Positions 1 to 12,075 of a DNA stretch of 64,000 nucleotides are shown one piece after another (the first letter of the stretch is position 1; every line of letters starts with the position of its first letter). This DNA comes from Patella vulgata (lineage: Eukaryota > Mollusca > Gastropoda > Patellidae). Both the position numbers and the translations under genes were made by a program. The stretch covers positions 44,597,201-44,661,200 of the forward strand of contig NC_065887.2 in assembly GCF_932274485.2 (NCBI RefSeq), given 5' to 3'. The notes beneath the pieces were generated by a model. That model worked only from the letters and a program-made list of their open reading frames with translations. It was not told the DNA's origin and did no database searches.

Positions 1-445
1 ATTATTTTCACGAAATTCGAACTCAGTCGTCCTTAGGGTGTAACGGTGATATAATAATAGGGTATTTAAATCGGATAAAAATTATGACTTCTATAGGGTC
101 CACAAGCTAAAAACGCGATTTTTCGTACAATCAGGGGTCATAATTCAGGAAGTTATGGTCCGATATGCGCAAATATCGAAAGGAACCGAGATCTTTGGGT
201 TATTAACTTACATTCAAGTTTCAACAAAATCGGATAAAAATTGTGACCTCTATAGGGTCAACAAGCTAAAAACGTGATTTTCCGTACAAACATGCCAATA
301 TCGAAGGCAGCCGAGATCTTTTGGAGATAAACCTATATTTCAAGTTTCGTCAAAATCGGATAAGAATTGTGACCTCTAGAGTGTCCACAAACAAATTGTG
401 GACGAACGGACGTCCGGACCGACAGGGGCGACGGCATAATACATC
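1..445 (+). repeat. Dispersed repeat family A (copy 1)
   Basis: This is non-coding sequence built from degenerate sub-repeats. Each carries a phrase like 'caagtttcaacaaaatcgga' followed by 'taaaaattgtgacctctata'. The same phrases recur at 27380-28060 (opposite strand), 52490-53000 and 57115-57618. This copy ends around 'taatacatccacatgaaaat' (436-455), which closely matches 57583-57602 and so probably marks a family end. No reading frame is maintained. The class is unknown. Confidence 0.7.
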
Positions 446-448
446 CAC

Positions 449-1230
449 ATGAAAATGTGGGCTTATAAAAACTGGCTACCCATACTGGTAAAACTAAGAA
501 AATTAGTAGATAAATGGATAAAATATAAACTAAGAATAAAAGATAAATATCCAGTATTAAATACTTACATACTCAGTAAACTATGGTACACATGTCGAAT
601 TATCACACCACCAAAACACATTATAAAATCTATAAATAAAGAAATATTTAGATTTATTTACCAAGACACACCAGAAACTATCAGAAGAATGACACTACAC
701 CAACCATTTAATATGAGTGGTCTAAATGTGCCTAACAGAAAATAAAATAAGGGCAATGGCACTCCAAAGAATTATAATCATGAAAAATAACATGGACTAA
801 TCTCTTTGCGTATTGGTTTGGGTATACACTTAAAGGAATACTGCATACAGTAAATACACCACAAATTTATAAAAGCATAAAAACTACTTACCTTCACTAT
901 CGTGATAAAATAAATTTTACTGGCACATCAAAATTAAAACATATCTACAATGAAATAAACAAATTAGACTTTACTAAACCAATTATTATGTACAAATATC
1001 CAACAATAGACTACTTTAAAACATGGAAACAACTTGCTAGTATGCCTTATACCCTTTTCGACTATGACCTCGTAATTCTCATAACACACCAAGCACTGCC
1101 TACAAAACAATTATTATACGAGAGAAATCTATATATAGTAACAATAGATGCAGCCTATGCATGAAACATGAGGAAACATTTACACATATCTTCCTACAAT
1201 GTGAGACAATAAAACTCTATATTTATAATG
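449..1230 (+). mobile_element. L1/Tx1-type LINE, 3' end of ORF2, decayed
   Basis: The 98-codon open stretch at 449-745 resembles the region after the reverse transcriptase in L1/Tx1-clade ORF2 proteins. It has a Leu-Trp-Tyr block near residue 45, 'EIFRFIYQDTPE', and a 'GLNVPN' motif like the family's GGLxLPN. Shifted frames downstream continue the similarity, ending near 1160-1210 with a Cys-x2-Cys...His...Cys pattern ('CSLCMKHEETFTHIFLQCE') typical of the C-terminal zinc knuckle. No catalytic domain is present and stops interrupt the frame. It abuts the end of repeat family A upstream. The clade assignment rests on motif recognition. Confidence 0.6.
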
Positions 1231-1249
1231 ACGTTCTTTCTGAAAACAT

Positions 1250-2395
1250 GCTCCACTGAAAACAAAAGAAATCATTATTAGGCCTGATAAACAATGGTAC
1301 ACTGACGAAATACGTGATCATAACGTTAAACGCAGGAAAGCCGAGAAAACATGGAGAAAAACCAATCTGAAAATTCACAGACAAATTTACAATAAGGCTC
1401 GAACTACCACTAACAATTTAATGGAATTGGCTAAAGGATACTTCACTAAGGACTGTCTGATATAAAACAAACATAATCCACGTGAAGTCTACAAAATTAC
1501 AAACAGTCTTCTAAAACCAAGAGAAGCAAAGGTTCTGCCATCGGTTCAAAATAATGCTAGCCTATCAGATCAATTTTCTGAATTTTTCCACGACAAAGTC
1601 TCCACCATTCGACAAGGACTCAGTGCAAATAAACCAACAAACATATTCATTGAGAAACAGTTTGAAGGTTGCACACTTGAGAATTTTTGTCTAGCAACAG
1701 AAGATGAGATAAGAGAAACAATTCAGAAATCAGCCTCAAAGTCATGTTCCCGCGATCCTCTCTCTGCCAACATGGATACTAAAGAAGTCCGACGTGGAGT
1801 TGATTCCACTGATCGTGAACACGTCTTTAGTAGGCGCAGAAGTACGTGAAACGCTTAAGACAGCCCATATGAAACCCCTCATTCAAAAATCAACCCTTGA
1901 TCCTAATTTGCTAAAACATTACCGACCTGTGTCGAATTTATCTTTCATTTCGAAAATTATAGAAAAAAATGTCCTTTATCATTTTAAATATCATTTGTGT
2001 GAAAACAATCTCCAAGCAAAATTTCAATCAGCATACAAAAAAAACGGCACAGTACGGAATTCACCTTAATTCGTGTTCACAATAATATCGTATGTAGCTT
2101 GGATCGGAAGAAACCTGTGTCGTTAGTTTTATTGGACTTGAGTGCGGCATTAAGACAGCAGAGCATTATTATTGACGCATCTAATTGAATGCGTAAAGTT
2201 CTTGATTTTGGTGTTCCCCAGGGATTCATATTGGGATCGGTTTTGTTCACAGCATACACTGCACCAATTGGAGATGTTATCCGTGAGATGGGTCTTAATT
2301 ACCACCTATGCGGATGATACCCAGTTATATGTTGAACTTGATCCTTCACCAGATACCACTACATCAGAACTTGAAGCATACATTGAACGAATAGC
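1250..2395 (+). mobile_element. CR1-like LINE ORF2 fragment, decayed
   Basis: Translated pieces in several frames follow the order of a CR1-clade ORF2. First comes the endonuclease-RT linker ('WYTDEIRDHNVKRRKAEKTW' near 1290). Next are the RT entry motif 'HYRPVSNLSFISKIIEK' (about 1916-1967) and a degraded 'LVLLDLSAA' palm motif (about 2125-2152). It ends with 'GVPQGFILGS' and the catalytic 'YADDTQLY' (about 2307-2331). Several frameshifts and stops separate these motifs and the 3' end is missing, so it is not active. It is a different subfamily from the LINE at 28.0-31.4 kb, as the protein sequences differ at many positions. It starts where the L1/Tx1 fragment ends. Confidence 0.8.
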
Positions 2396-2530
2396 ATATC
2401 TATAGCATATCTATAACATATCTATAGCATATCTATAACATATCTATAGCATATCTGTAGCTTTAATATATCCATAGCATATCTATAACATATATCTATA
2501 ACATATATCTATAACATATCTATAAACTAT
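2396..2530. repeat. Degenerate short tandem repeat (catatctata-type)
   Basis: About 13 imperfect copies of a roughly 10-bp unit, 'atagcatatc' or 'ataacatatc', follow directly after the CR1-like fragment. This is simple sequence, possibly grown from the LINE's truncated end. Confidence 0.85.
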
Positions 2531-4639
2531 CATTCCTTGCAATACTTTGCACGTACTAAGTAGTGAGGCAATCGTTAATCCCATTTTAATGACCATTTCC
2601 GTGATTTAGTTCATTGTTAAAGGAGCTAAGCCTCTTTGATTTAGATTAATTTGAGTTAATACTGACGATCCAAAATCCAAAGATTACATTGTCCTTTAAC
2701 ATTTCGCAAAATATTGAGCGGAAGTAGATATGATTACTCATTTTACTTTCAGGTGACCTAAATAATGGCTTTTCACAAACTTAAGTCAAGAAGTTAACCA
2801 AGGAATTAGTATCATTTTAAACAATCGATATTTAAACATTTCAGAACAAATATAAAGTACAGTATCATCGCCATGACCCAGTAACTTTGATAAATACATA
2901 GACATGGTTATCCACTCACTTGCACAACACAGACATTTGGAAAAATATCCGGACGCGGACACCACATGGAGTGATGGTGGCTCAGTGAGTAAGACAATAG
3001 TTCCCCAATAGTTGTCATAGGTCAATTTTTAAAAAAATAATATTGTTTTTGCATGTTGTAAAGATTTCGGTGAAACATATTGAGATATTAACACACACAG
3101 CTAGACAAAAACATTTATTTTTAATTTGATTGACACAAAAGGGATTTCCCTGATGGCCAATGAAAACAATCGATTTGTTTCCAAATTATTTTAAGATTTT
3201 CACTGGAAATATTATGAGTTTATTAAATGAAAGTTAAAGCAGGCGATCGAGCGGGTAGATTTAGTAGTCAGGTGTTCGAGTTATGTCCTTGCGGACTGTA
3301 TAAGTTAAGGCAGGAATAATACGCATGGATGGATTAGACAACATTAACACCTTCATTTAAAAAAATATAAAATCTGTATGAATTAATAAGACAGAAAATA
3401 TCCATAGATAAGAAACTTTATATTTATCGCACATCTTCTTGGCGTATTGTTGAAACTTATCAGCCATCTTGGTAAGTTAACAGCCATTTTATATTAAATT
3501 CACCAAACTGTTAAAAATGTTCACATACTCTCTAATTATCCGTTTTCCAGGAGGGGATTAACTGCCTTCACTTCTCACCGCGTCGCAATAATTGGGTGAC
3601 AAATGTTTTGAATCCCCTTAATTGATTTTTACCCTACTGGCAAACCGTGGATAAACCTAAAGTATTACAATAAGTCTTATATAGCACATCCATGATCAGG
3701 TGGCTACGGAAATGTTCCATCAAACTGAAATTCAAATTACACTTGAAAATAATGTAAACAATTCAATATAAAGAGATGTTAATTTGATATGAATTAAGCA
3801 TCGGTGTTTCTAATACGTCCGATGCCTAGACAACGTAAACTTTGATATTAGATTATGTTAGCCTATAGGAATAATTATTTTCCTGTTTAGCAACATCAAG
3901 TTACTCTAATGGGAGTCTACACCATTGTTTTCTCATTATATTACGTAATAAACAAAAATAATAAACCATTTACCAGTATTTAACATTTAGTGATGTATTA
4001 ATTCCTGCTTGGAGAATTTGATCATCTATTGCATCCACAATAATACTTTTATCTGCCGTCAACGGGAGTGAAACTTTACGTTTAATCAGTTTATTCAAGC
4101 TTATTGTTTCTGTTAAAATATGTAGTGTTCCTGTTCATGCTTTCTCCTGCAAATCGTATATCTAACAGACAATGCAACATTCGATGCCCCAACTGAATAC
4201 GACTACATGTATGCACACTTTCAAAGTAAGTGGCAAAGCCCTTCAAAGTCCTTCACAGCCTTTCAGAGAAAGGAATTGACAGATTATCAGAATTTAAAGA
4301 ATGCCAAGATGTATCCAGAAGTGGTATCATATGTTCCGTGCACGCGGGAGATAATCTAATTCGTTAAAATATCTTACCAACTTTGAACGTTACGAACTTT
4401 GTTATGACTACATGTCAAGACTTGCAGTTCGGAAAAAAGCGAATTCCCCTCTTTCACAAATGTTAAGGTAGGATTATGATAAAGGTCCGAAATGAAAGAA
4501 TCATCTACAGATTGTAGCGTATGAGTTATGAATATGCCGAATTGTTTACGAATATGCCAAATTCAGTTCGGCTTATTCATGGGTCCGTAAACGCTATAAA
4601 AGGCCGCCGATCGCTGCCGAACCCGTCATCTGCACATTA
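2531..4639. other. Intergenic, no gene recognised
   Basis: The open frames here are short and carry no recognisable motif. Two weak tRNA-like traces may be remnants of SINEs: 'gatggtggctcagtgagtaa' near 2971 resembles a box A, and 'caggtgttcgagtta' near 3270 resembles a box B. Around 2616 a 'ttaaaggagctaag' phrase resembles the end of repeat family C. Nothing else is supported. Confidence 0.5.
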
Positions 4640-5390
4640 AATGTTCAGATTATGGAACCGGAGTACCAACATGAGGAGAAGGGAACCCCCAAGCGCCGAT
4701 GGGTTCGACTATAGCTGACACCTCAGAGAAGGCTAGAATTTGGACTTGTGCAAGAATTGAGGGTGGAAGATGGGAGAAGTCTTTCACCAACTATGTCAGA
4801 ATGCCACCAAGATGTTTGATGAGCTGCTCCAGAGGATTGGACCTAAAACCCGGACTTAAGCTGACAATGGCCCCCTGACACAGGAGACCAGTACCCAACC
4901 CTCCACTGTGTCTCCAGATGTGGCAAGAGTAACGTGGGAGACATTCACAGAGGTGTGCAGACCATCATTGAAGAGCCGAAGGACGAGGTCAAGCCACTGC
5001 CTCGGACCCATGATGACCGGAAGGTCATTGCTTTGCATTCTAAGACCGATGGAATGTTCCTCATTTCCGGCCGGTCTTAGATGGCAAGCACATGGCCCCA
5101 AGAACCTACCCCAATCAGACTGTCTTCTAAAAGACCTTCTTCTCCGTGGTTCTGGTGGCCTTGGTGCGGGTTGTCATCCTGCTGCGTGCGCTGCTCCTTG
5201 GTGTGGGGAACATCTTGGGGGCCCTTATCTGCTGCAGGGCTGTCATCCCATGAAGTCGTAGGTCCCCTGGGGCTGTCCTGGTCCTCTAATTCCCATGGCC
5301 GCTTGCCTTTGCCACGCCCCTTGCCCTTGGCGGACTTAAGGGTTTGTGTGGCATCGTAGAGAAATTGGTAATTCGTCGTAATAACCACAA
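4640..5390 (+). mobile_element. PIF/Harbinger DNA transposon fragment, decayed
   Basis: Pieces in different plus-strand frames match the Harbinger DDE transposase in order. An N-terminal 'KRRWVR' is followed by 'LVQELRVEDGR', then 'YVRMPPR' with a degraded 'FDELL' segment, and 'KPGLKLTMA'. Near 5077-5097 comes 'VLDGKHMAP', which holds the first catalytic Asp of the family's DGKH motif, and then 'SVVLVALV'. Frameshifts and stops lie between these pieces, so no transposase is encoded. The segment is visibly more GC-rich than its surroundings. The opposite strand is open for 103 codons (5388-5077) and rich in Lys/Arg/Gly. Harbinger elements often carry a second Myb/MADF gene on the other strand, but I see no such motif in it. 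Terminal repeats were not identified. Confidence 0.75.
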
Positions 5391-5520
5391 TGCCAGGAAG
5401 CTGTTACGGACGGCATGAAAGGGCTAATACGTGTTTACGATACATCTACGAATCCCGATATTGACAAATTTGAAAGTGTTTTATATAACGAAGGTAAAAT
5501 TGTAAAATCAGTATGCTCAA

Positions 5521-5963
5521 AGATGCATTATGTAAGAGATAAATCGGCCTATAGCAGGATTTCGGCTTTAAATGTTATATAAATTACTATTTAGACATTT
5601 ATTCAAATAGCAAGCAGGTTTGTTTTTCGGCTTCAAATGTTCTCCCAATTATCACTGAGACATTTATTCACATGAAAAGTCAAGAATCAACTCTCTAGAC
5701 TATCGGATGGTGCAGATGTCAAGTCTATAATCAACTCTCTGGACTATCGGATGGTGCAGATGTAAGCGGATTAAAATACGTTCGCCATTTAATGAGTTAA
5801 TTTAAGCGAGCCTGGGTCTCGATTAACAAGTAACGTTGTTACGATAATAAACAATCTTTATCAAAAGTTCGAACAGTGACAACGTCGGTTGAATGAAATT
5901 TTCAATGAATCAATTTTGAATTATCTATTTTGGAACTATCTCTTAATCTTATATAATGCCCCT
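5521..5963 (+). mobile_element. TTAA-family MITE, copy A
   Basis: This is a non-coding element with imperfect terminal inverted repeats. It starts 'agatgcattatg' and ends 'ataatgcccct', directly followed by TTAA at 5964. Its body matches the other copies: 'taagagataaatc' near the left end and 'gaactatctcttaat' near the right. A 40-bp segment around 5680-5760 is duplicated in tandem. The TTAA target suggests the piggyBac or Kolobok type. No transposase is encoded. Confidence 0.7.
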
Positions 5964-6489
5964 TTAAAGACCGATTAATGATGGCAAGTGATCCTACTGG
6001 CAACAAGCACTTTAATTAGACTGATTTGTCATTGGTATAAAGTGTTTATGAACATGGCATGTGCACTTTAAAAGATATTGAGTTAACTAGCCTATTGTAT
6101 GAAGAAATGACCGAAAGCATCCATCTAAATATTACAGTTTTATCCCACTTTTTTAGTGCAGTTTCACACATTTTAGTAAATGTTTTTTGTCAAGAAGATG
6201 AAGCTTTATGTGTTCTACTGAAACCACTCTAACACGCGAGCTAATTTTACTAAGATTTCTAACAAACTAGCGGAATTGATTGTCGATTAAATGTCCCATC
6301 GACGGAGAAGTTTATTGATATCTTTAATAGTATGTGCAGGAAGACCGCACTACAACGCAAAAACAAAATCTACAAGATAAACCTGTTGGACAAGACAGAA
6401 TATAGACATTGCAAAAACTAAACAAATATCAAATGAAATGAAAGGATCCTTTTGTCTGCTGCCATATTATAAAACAATATCCAGCGTGG

Positions 6490-6760
6490 AATTATGCCCA
6501 CACAGCAGCTCTGTCTGGAACAAAAATACTTTCATAGACAGGGTTTGTTCTCTCATCACCGAGATGCTTTACATCAAATTTGAAAATATAATCCAAGGTT
6601 TTCGGAAAAGGGGAGGTAACTCTGGAAAGGAATGTTGTGGAACCATTAATATTGAGAGGGTTGGTCCCAAATGAAAACAAAATCCGGTTAGAATCTATAG
6701 ACTGCATTTGGTTAAGAAATGTTTCGAAAAAGGAGAGTTAACTCAGGCACAAAAGGTCAC
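6490..6760 (-). repeat. Dispersed repeat family B, minus-strand copy
   Basis: Read on the minus strand, this contains the 'ttttccgaaaaccttg' phrase also found at 33068 and 53171 on the plus strand. It has a second, related unit at 6720-6745 ('ttcgaaaaaggagagttaac' on plus). The family often lies beside family A, so the two may be parts of one longer repeat. It is not coding. Confidence 0.55.
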
Positions 6761-8806
6761 GGAGAGATAAATATCGATAGTTTTCGTCCTCTCACTGCTC
6801 CAATTCGTCGCAAAAATTTTTCCTAAAAATACATGTTCAAACTTACTGTAGTATGATAATAAATACAGTGAAGCAGAAGGGGCAAAATATACGATTTTTT
6901 AAATCTGTGCACTCATGACTTTACAACGCTTCCATACCATCTGTTGGTGTAACTGCGATCTCTGACCAATGAGACCTTCGGATCGAAAGTTTGATCTGGT
7001 GCAGCTACTATCTCTATCGAGGAGCCACTACAAGATACCCCTTCTCTTTCTGTGACCGTGTCACAACGCCATTGTAGGTGTGCTTCACGATGTTGCCAGT
7101 TTCCAGAACGTGTGGAGTTTTTGAGAACATTCACATAGATTTCCTCCGTCCTGAAATACCATGTATTATACATTGATCTAAAGCTTTCATAAAACCATTG
7201 ATCGTCACTCTAGACATTTTCAATACGTTGCAATCTCAACAAAGATATGATGAAACATTCTGTATCCTCGACAGACGATATAAAATTGAGATTGTCAAAA
7301 TTTATTTAAAACATTGGATTTGTATTAAATGACATATTTGATTGATCGTTTGGTTATTATTACGGTTGTTACGGTAATCTATTAGGTCACGAGCTTAACA
7401 CCTAACGCCTTAATCTGTGTGGTTATAGGCCCTTAGGTTACTGTGTCACGAGCTTGGGACCCAGAAACAACATCTTTTTTCATTGCCATTCCAACATATT
7501 TTTATAAATAGTAATATTCCGTGACACAAACTATGTTTTGTGTGTTTTGTTGATGTATAACCCCCCTGCTATTAAAGCTAGACGATTATAAAGCGACTAA
7601 ATATTAGAGAGATATATTTGATGATCAAGTAACATTATCTAATCGTCTTGTTTAACAGTCTACGCCATTGACACCTTAGTTTATCGTCCTATGAAAAACA
7701 GACGGGGGCTGGTAACACTCTTTTGTACGCCCACTATTTCAGTCGTCGGCGATATGTATTAAACCAATCTAAACGAATTTTACCCTTGAAATCGAATGGT
7801 AAAGTAAGACTACGATTTTACGACATCTCAACTATTTATGCAAATTATCCAAGCAATCAGTTCATTCGGACACAGAAGAGACACGCAAGGGACGACAATA
7901 TGCGACCATATAAAACGAGGGTGTACTTCATTTTTTTTTTATCTTCGTTTTATGAATTTTAAGTATATAATGAAGGCTTTAGCCCAAGAAATGCCGTCAA
8001 TGGAATAACATGGTGAGTGCGGCTTGTAGATAACGAACTATACTCGTCATTAACAGTTTTAACAACTCTATTCATTATAACTTTGAAAGCTTATTCTAGA
8101 AAGAGGTTTCTAAAACATTTTTCGATAGTTAAAAAAAGTCAGAGTGAAAAGTCTGTGGACGCCAAATATAAAAGTATCATGCCCCGATTGTTCATTTATA
8201 GAAGATTATCCGGGCCGTGTGGTCACTACAAACATTGTTTCACATGTTATTCTGTCTCCGACAAGTTTACTACTGACCATGGCAAGAATTTAGATTAGAT
8301 AACTATTTATCGCAACCCAATATTAGTAGTTAATGAACCAAAAGGTTCACATATCAGTTTTCTTAGAACTATACAACAGAGAAGCAGAATTTGCCATAAC
8401 AGACTTGATTTTGTTATTAAGTCAACTGCTGTGCTGGAATGAGGAAACAATCACGACTGTTTAACAGTAGGTGGGTAGGTGCTTTATAGTGCCTTATTAA
8501 GAGTTATAATAGATATTAATTAAGTCTCCGTCTTCATGCTTGTTTTCAACAATGATGCTATTAGCTGTTAACACTTTGAAGTTAGACATAAAAAGGCGCG
8601 TTACTATGTACTCTTCCGAGATTAGTAAATATCATGAGAGCCTACCAGATTTATAGTGGTTCGATTATTGCCGACCTTTCAGTTATCACGGATGGGCGTT
8701 GGTGGGTCTTCTTAGGAAATTAGTTAAGTATTAATAATGTAAAGAACAGGTTTTTGTTGACAAACATAATTTATCTAATACAAGATTTATGGTACGATGT
8801 AGCATA
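6761..8806. other. Intergenic, no gene recognised
   Basis: Open frames here (for example 6913-7173 minus, 7723-7962 and 8017-8298 plus) show no family motif, no signal peptide and no convincing splice sites. I see no repeat with readable ends. Confidence 0.5.
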
Positions 8807-9333
8807 GCGTCGCTGGGGAGTCAAAGGGTCGTATCTGGCATATTTTGCGAAATTCACTTTTTTGCTTCTTCAGAATGAAGATTTTCTTGCGCATCTTTTC
8901 ATCTAGTTGTCGTATTTCTAAGCCAATAAAAAGAGGTTTTATAGACAGAATAATTTTTTTTTCATGTGATTGACCCTAATGATCTTCCGTACTAACCAAA
9001 GTATTACAATCAAACGAAATGTAGCCAGTGTTGTTTTATAGTTAAATATGTATTATAGAAATTATTGTTGAGCGTCTACTATGAAATTGAAGCAGGTAAA
9101 GGTGAATATTTTCCTGAGATACGTCTTTGCTGTATAAAATTGCAATAACTAGCTACACATACACTTTGTACAGAAATATTTAAGAAAAGCTTCAGAAATA
9201 CGACATTTTACATACGGCATTTTGACATGACGGTTTTATTAGACATTGTGATTCTTAACCTCTGTGTGTTTTTTTGGCTCTCCTGGACAATTTCGCAAAA
9301 TCCAGATACGACCTTTCGACTCCCCACCGACGA
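8807..9333. mobile_element. TA-flanked MITE with 40-bp inverted ends
   Basis: The two ends are inverted copies. The left end is 'gcgtcgctggggagtcaaag' and continues 'ggtcgtatctgg'. Read on the minus strand, the right end is 'tcgtcggtggggagtcgaaa' and continues 'ggtcgtatctgg'. A shared 'tttgcgaaatt' follows on both sides. TA lies directly outside each end (8805-8806 and 9334-9335), as expected for Tc1/mariner-like insertion. At 527 bp with no coding frame, it is non-autonomous. Confidence 0.8.
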
Positions 9334-9693
9334 TAGATAGGATTATATCATGGTGTATTGTCATTATCCATCAGATAAGGAGATCTGAATATATCCTTTT
9401 TAAAAATTGATTTTAAGTTTGATCGGCCTTCTTCAACTCTTGTTGGCGCTTTTTCGTTTCTTGTGTCATTGAGGGTTAACGCCCTTGGTCACATTAAAAT
9501 TTCAACCCTCGGCAGACAACGAAAACATAATCATTAATTCTTAGTCGGGAATCGTGTATTTTATTGACTTCCCTTTGACGGAATGCTCTCTATGTGACGA
9601 TTACATTTAACAGCACTAAGTATGCACAACACCGATAAAACTACGTCCAGTTTAAAAAAAAAAAACCCATCAAATTTTACTTCTTTATTGTGA
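9334..9693. other. Short intergenic spacer
   Basis: About 360 bp lies between the TA-flanked MITE and the hAT element. It holds a short A-tract at about 9654-9665 and no gene. Confidence 0.5.
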
Positions 9694-9701
9694 TACACAT
9701 C

Positions 9702-11077
9702 CAGTGGCGGCGTCAAGGGGGGGGGAGGCATTTGCCCTCTGTTTGTCCCCCCCCCCGCCCCAACAATTTTGGAAAATAAAAAAAAAATTACTTGTGATAC
9801 GATTCGGTAATCAATAATACCATCTACGGTGATTAAATCCCACATCCTCACTCAGTCATAGACTTGCATGTTGTAGAGTCTGATAGATTTCTTACCAAGC
9901 CCATCCTGCTGTAAACCTACTATAAACAATTACACGTGAATCACTTGAGAAGTGCTTTTTACGATCCTCAAAGTTTTTGGGTATATACATGTAGGTTCAA
10001 AGCGGCGAGAATATGCATTCACTTGATACACTCACTCCGTTCGTTTGACATTTCCCTCTCTGTTCGGATAAGCTGGTGATTTGGCGACGAACGGTACCTG
10101 GTCAGCTCTATTTCTTAAATACTGCCCGGCTGCATTTCCGGCAGTCTATTTCACAACATATCGTGGCGAAAATGTTCATTCACTTTGATTCACTCACTCC
10201 GTCCGTTTGACACTTTCCTCTCTGGTCGAATAAACTAGTGACTTGGCGACAGTATCTGGTAAGCTCTATTTATCTCGACGACCAGTGTCTGAAATACTGC
10301 CAGGCTGCATTTCCGGCAGTCTACTTTTCAAATTTTCGGGGACTTCGTTGAGGTTCGCAAGTACGTTCATTTGACACTTTCCTCTCTGGGGTCGGATAGA
10401 CTAGTGATCAGGTGACAGACTGTATCTCATCAGCTCTATTTATCTCTGGGGTCGGATAGACTAGTGATCAGACGACAGACGGTATCTCATCAGCTCTATT
10501 TATCTCTGGGGTCGGATAAACTAGTAATCAGGCGACAGACGGTATCTGATCAGCTCTATTTATCTCTGGGGTCGGATAGACTAGTGATCAGGCGACAGAC
10601 TGTATCTCATCAGCTCTATTTATCTCTGGGGTCGGATAGACTAGTGATCAGGCGACAGACGGTATCTGATCAGCTATATTTATCTCTGGGGTAGGATGAA
10701 CTAGTGATCAGGTGACAGACGTTATCTCATCAGCTCCATTTATCTCGACAATCGGTGCCTAAATACTGCCAGACAGAATTTCCGACAGTCTATTTTCCAA
10801 ACTTTTCTGGGGGAGGTCCCGCATGCCCTCCGTAACGATTCCCTACTTTGGCGCTCGTGAGTGTGCTCTCGTCGAGGTTCGGTCGTTTGACACTTTATCT
10901 CAGCGATCAGTGCCTGAAATACTGCCAGGCTGCATTTCCGGCAGTCTGTTTTTCTAAAAATTTCTCGGGTAGACCTCCCTGCCCGTAGTTGAAGCTCGTG
11001 CCTTTGCCCCCTTTACCTTGGACTTGACTTTGCCCAATCTTGGTCCCTCCAACCCCCGGCGGCTGGCGCCGCCACTG
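9702..11077 (+). mobile_element. Non-autonomous hAT transposon with 8-bp target duplication
   Basis: The left end 'cagtggcggcgtcaa' and the right end '...ggcgccgccactg' are inverted copies, matching the CAGTGGCGG-type termini common in hAT elements. The direct repeat 'tacacatc' lies immediately outside both ends (9694-9701 and 11078-11085). This is the 8-bp duplication diagnostic of hAT. The interior has no transposase. It holds subterminal blocks ('gcatttccggcagtct', 'cactcactccgt') and a six-unit 60-bp array. A second, truncated copy lies inverted at 61250-61936. The intact target repeats suggest a fairly recent insertion. Confidence 0.9.
10383..10742 (+). repeat. 60-bp tandem repeat inside the hAT element, six units
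   Basis: Six consecutive 60-bp units each begin 'tctggggtcggataga' and contain 'ctagtgatca' and 'tcatcagctctatttat'. Because 60 is divisible by three, the array leaves an open frame (10464-10694) that encodes only a repetitive peptide. It should not be taken for a gene. Confidence 0.95.
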
Positions 11078-11180
11078 TACACATCAAAGCATAAGTTAGC
11101 CGGGAGGGTGTGTATGTGTGTGGATGGGGGGGGGGGGGCTTGGCATTTTAGTTTTAATCCTACAGAGAAATATATAAATA

Positions 11181-11820
11181 AATAATAATAATAATAATAA
11201 TAATAATTCTCTATTTATATAGCGCGATAATACTAAAACTATAGTTTATATTGCGCTTTTCAAGTTTTCTCTATAGAACTACGGAAACGCTTCTGCAAAC
11301 AGGAACGTCTTTAGCTGAGATTTAAATACATCTAGGGAGTCAATGGTTCTAATGTGGTAAGGCAGCGAATTCCATAAGAGAGGAGCAGAGAACGAGAAAG
11401 ATCTTTTTTTGCTATTTCAAGATTCACTGATGGTTGATACAGAAATTGTTTATCTGTGGATCTAAAAGTTCTTGTGGATTTATATGGGGTAATCAGATCT
11501 TTGGTATATTTTGGTGATTGATCATGTAACGCCTTGAAAGTCAACAGTAATATTTTGAACATGATTCGTTGTTGAACTGGGAGCCAATGTAGATTTTCCA
11601 GAATGGGGGAGATGTGGTCTGATTTTTTTGGAACTTGTCAAAACTCTGGCGGCAGCATTTTGAATTCGTTGAAGGTGTTGAATTTGATAATTCGGAAGGC
11701 CAAAAAATAAGGCATTATGATAGTCTAGTTTATTTGTAATGAATGAATAAATGAGGAGTTCTGTACTCTCAGCATTTAGATATTCCTTTGTTTTGTTAAT
11801 TCTGTGAAGATATAAAAAAC
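11181..11820 (-). mobile_element. CR1/L2-clade LINE, 3' end (second subfamily)
   Basis: On the minus strand the open stretch 11562-11332 reads 'MFKILLLTFKALHDQSPKY', the conserved C-terminal block of CR1/L2 ORF2. Upstream frames give 'HISPILENLHWLPVQQRI'-like sequence near 11560-11620 and an 'AARVLTS'-like block near 11640. The 3' end is an (ATT)n microsatellite on the minus strand (11185-11209 on plus), the usual short-repeat tail. It is truncated upstream of about 11820 and carries stops. Its protein differs from the LINE at 16.1-18.1 kb. Confidence 0.8.
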
Positions 11821-11949
11821 AAGAGGAACAAACAAATACGTTGTGCAGAATGGCGTTCGTATATATTTATAAAAAGTCCGTTGGTGATTAGTACACGAGG
11901 AAAAGTGTATGTAATCTAGATAAATTCAAAAAAGAAAAAAAGTCGACCT

Positions 11950-12075
11950 TTTAATTTATTCATACTAGCTAGCTACAGGCGTATTTGGAATTTATTAATA
12001 TTAGCTAGCTACTACAGGCGTATTTGTAATTTATTAATACTAGCTGGCTACTACAGGCGTATTTGTAATTTTGGT
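11950..12075. repeat. Tandem repeat, about 50-bp unit, three copies
   Basis: Three imperfect copies share 'ctacaggcgtatttg' and 'tttattaatactagct'. The copy number is low and the repeat is not coding. Confidence 0.8.

Noticed and set aside
10464-10694. Open frame of 76 codons read as a gene
   Set aside because: It is the by-product of a 60-bp tandem array inside a hAT element; the peptide is a 20-residue repeat.
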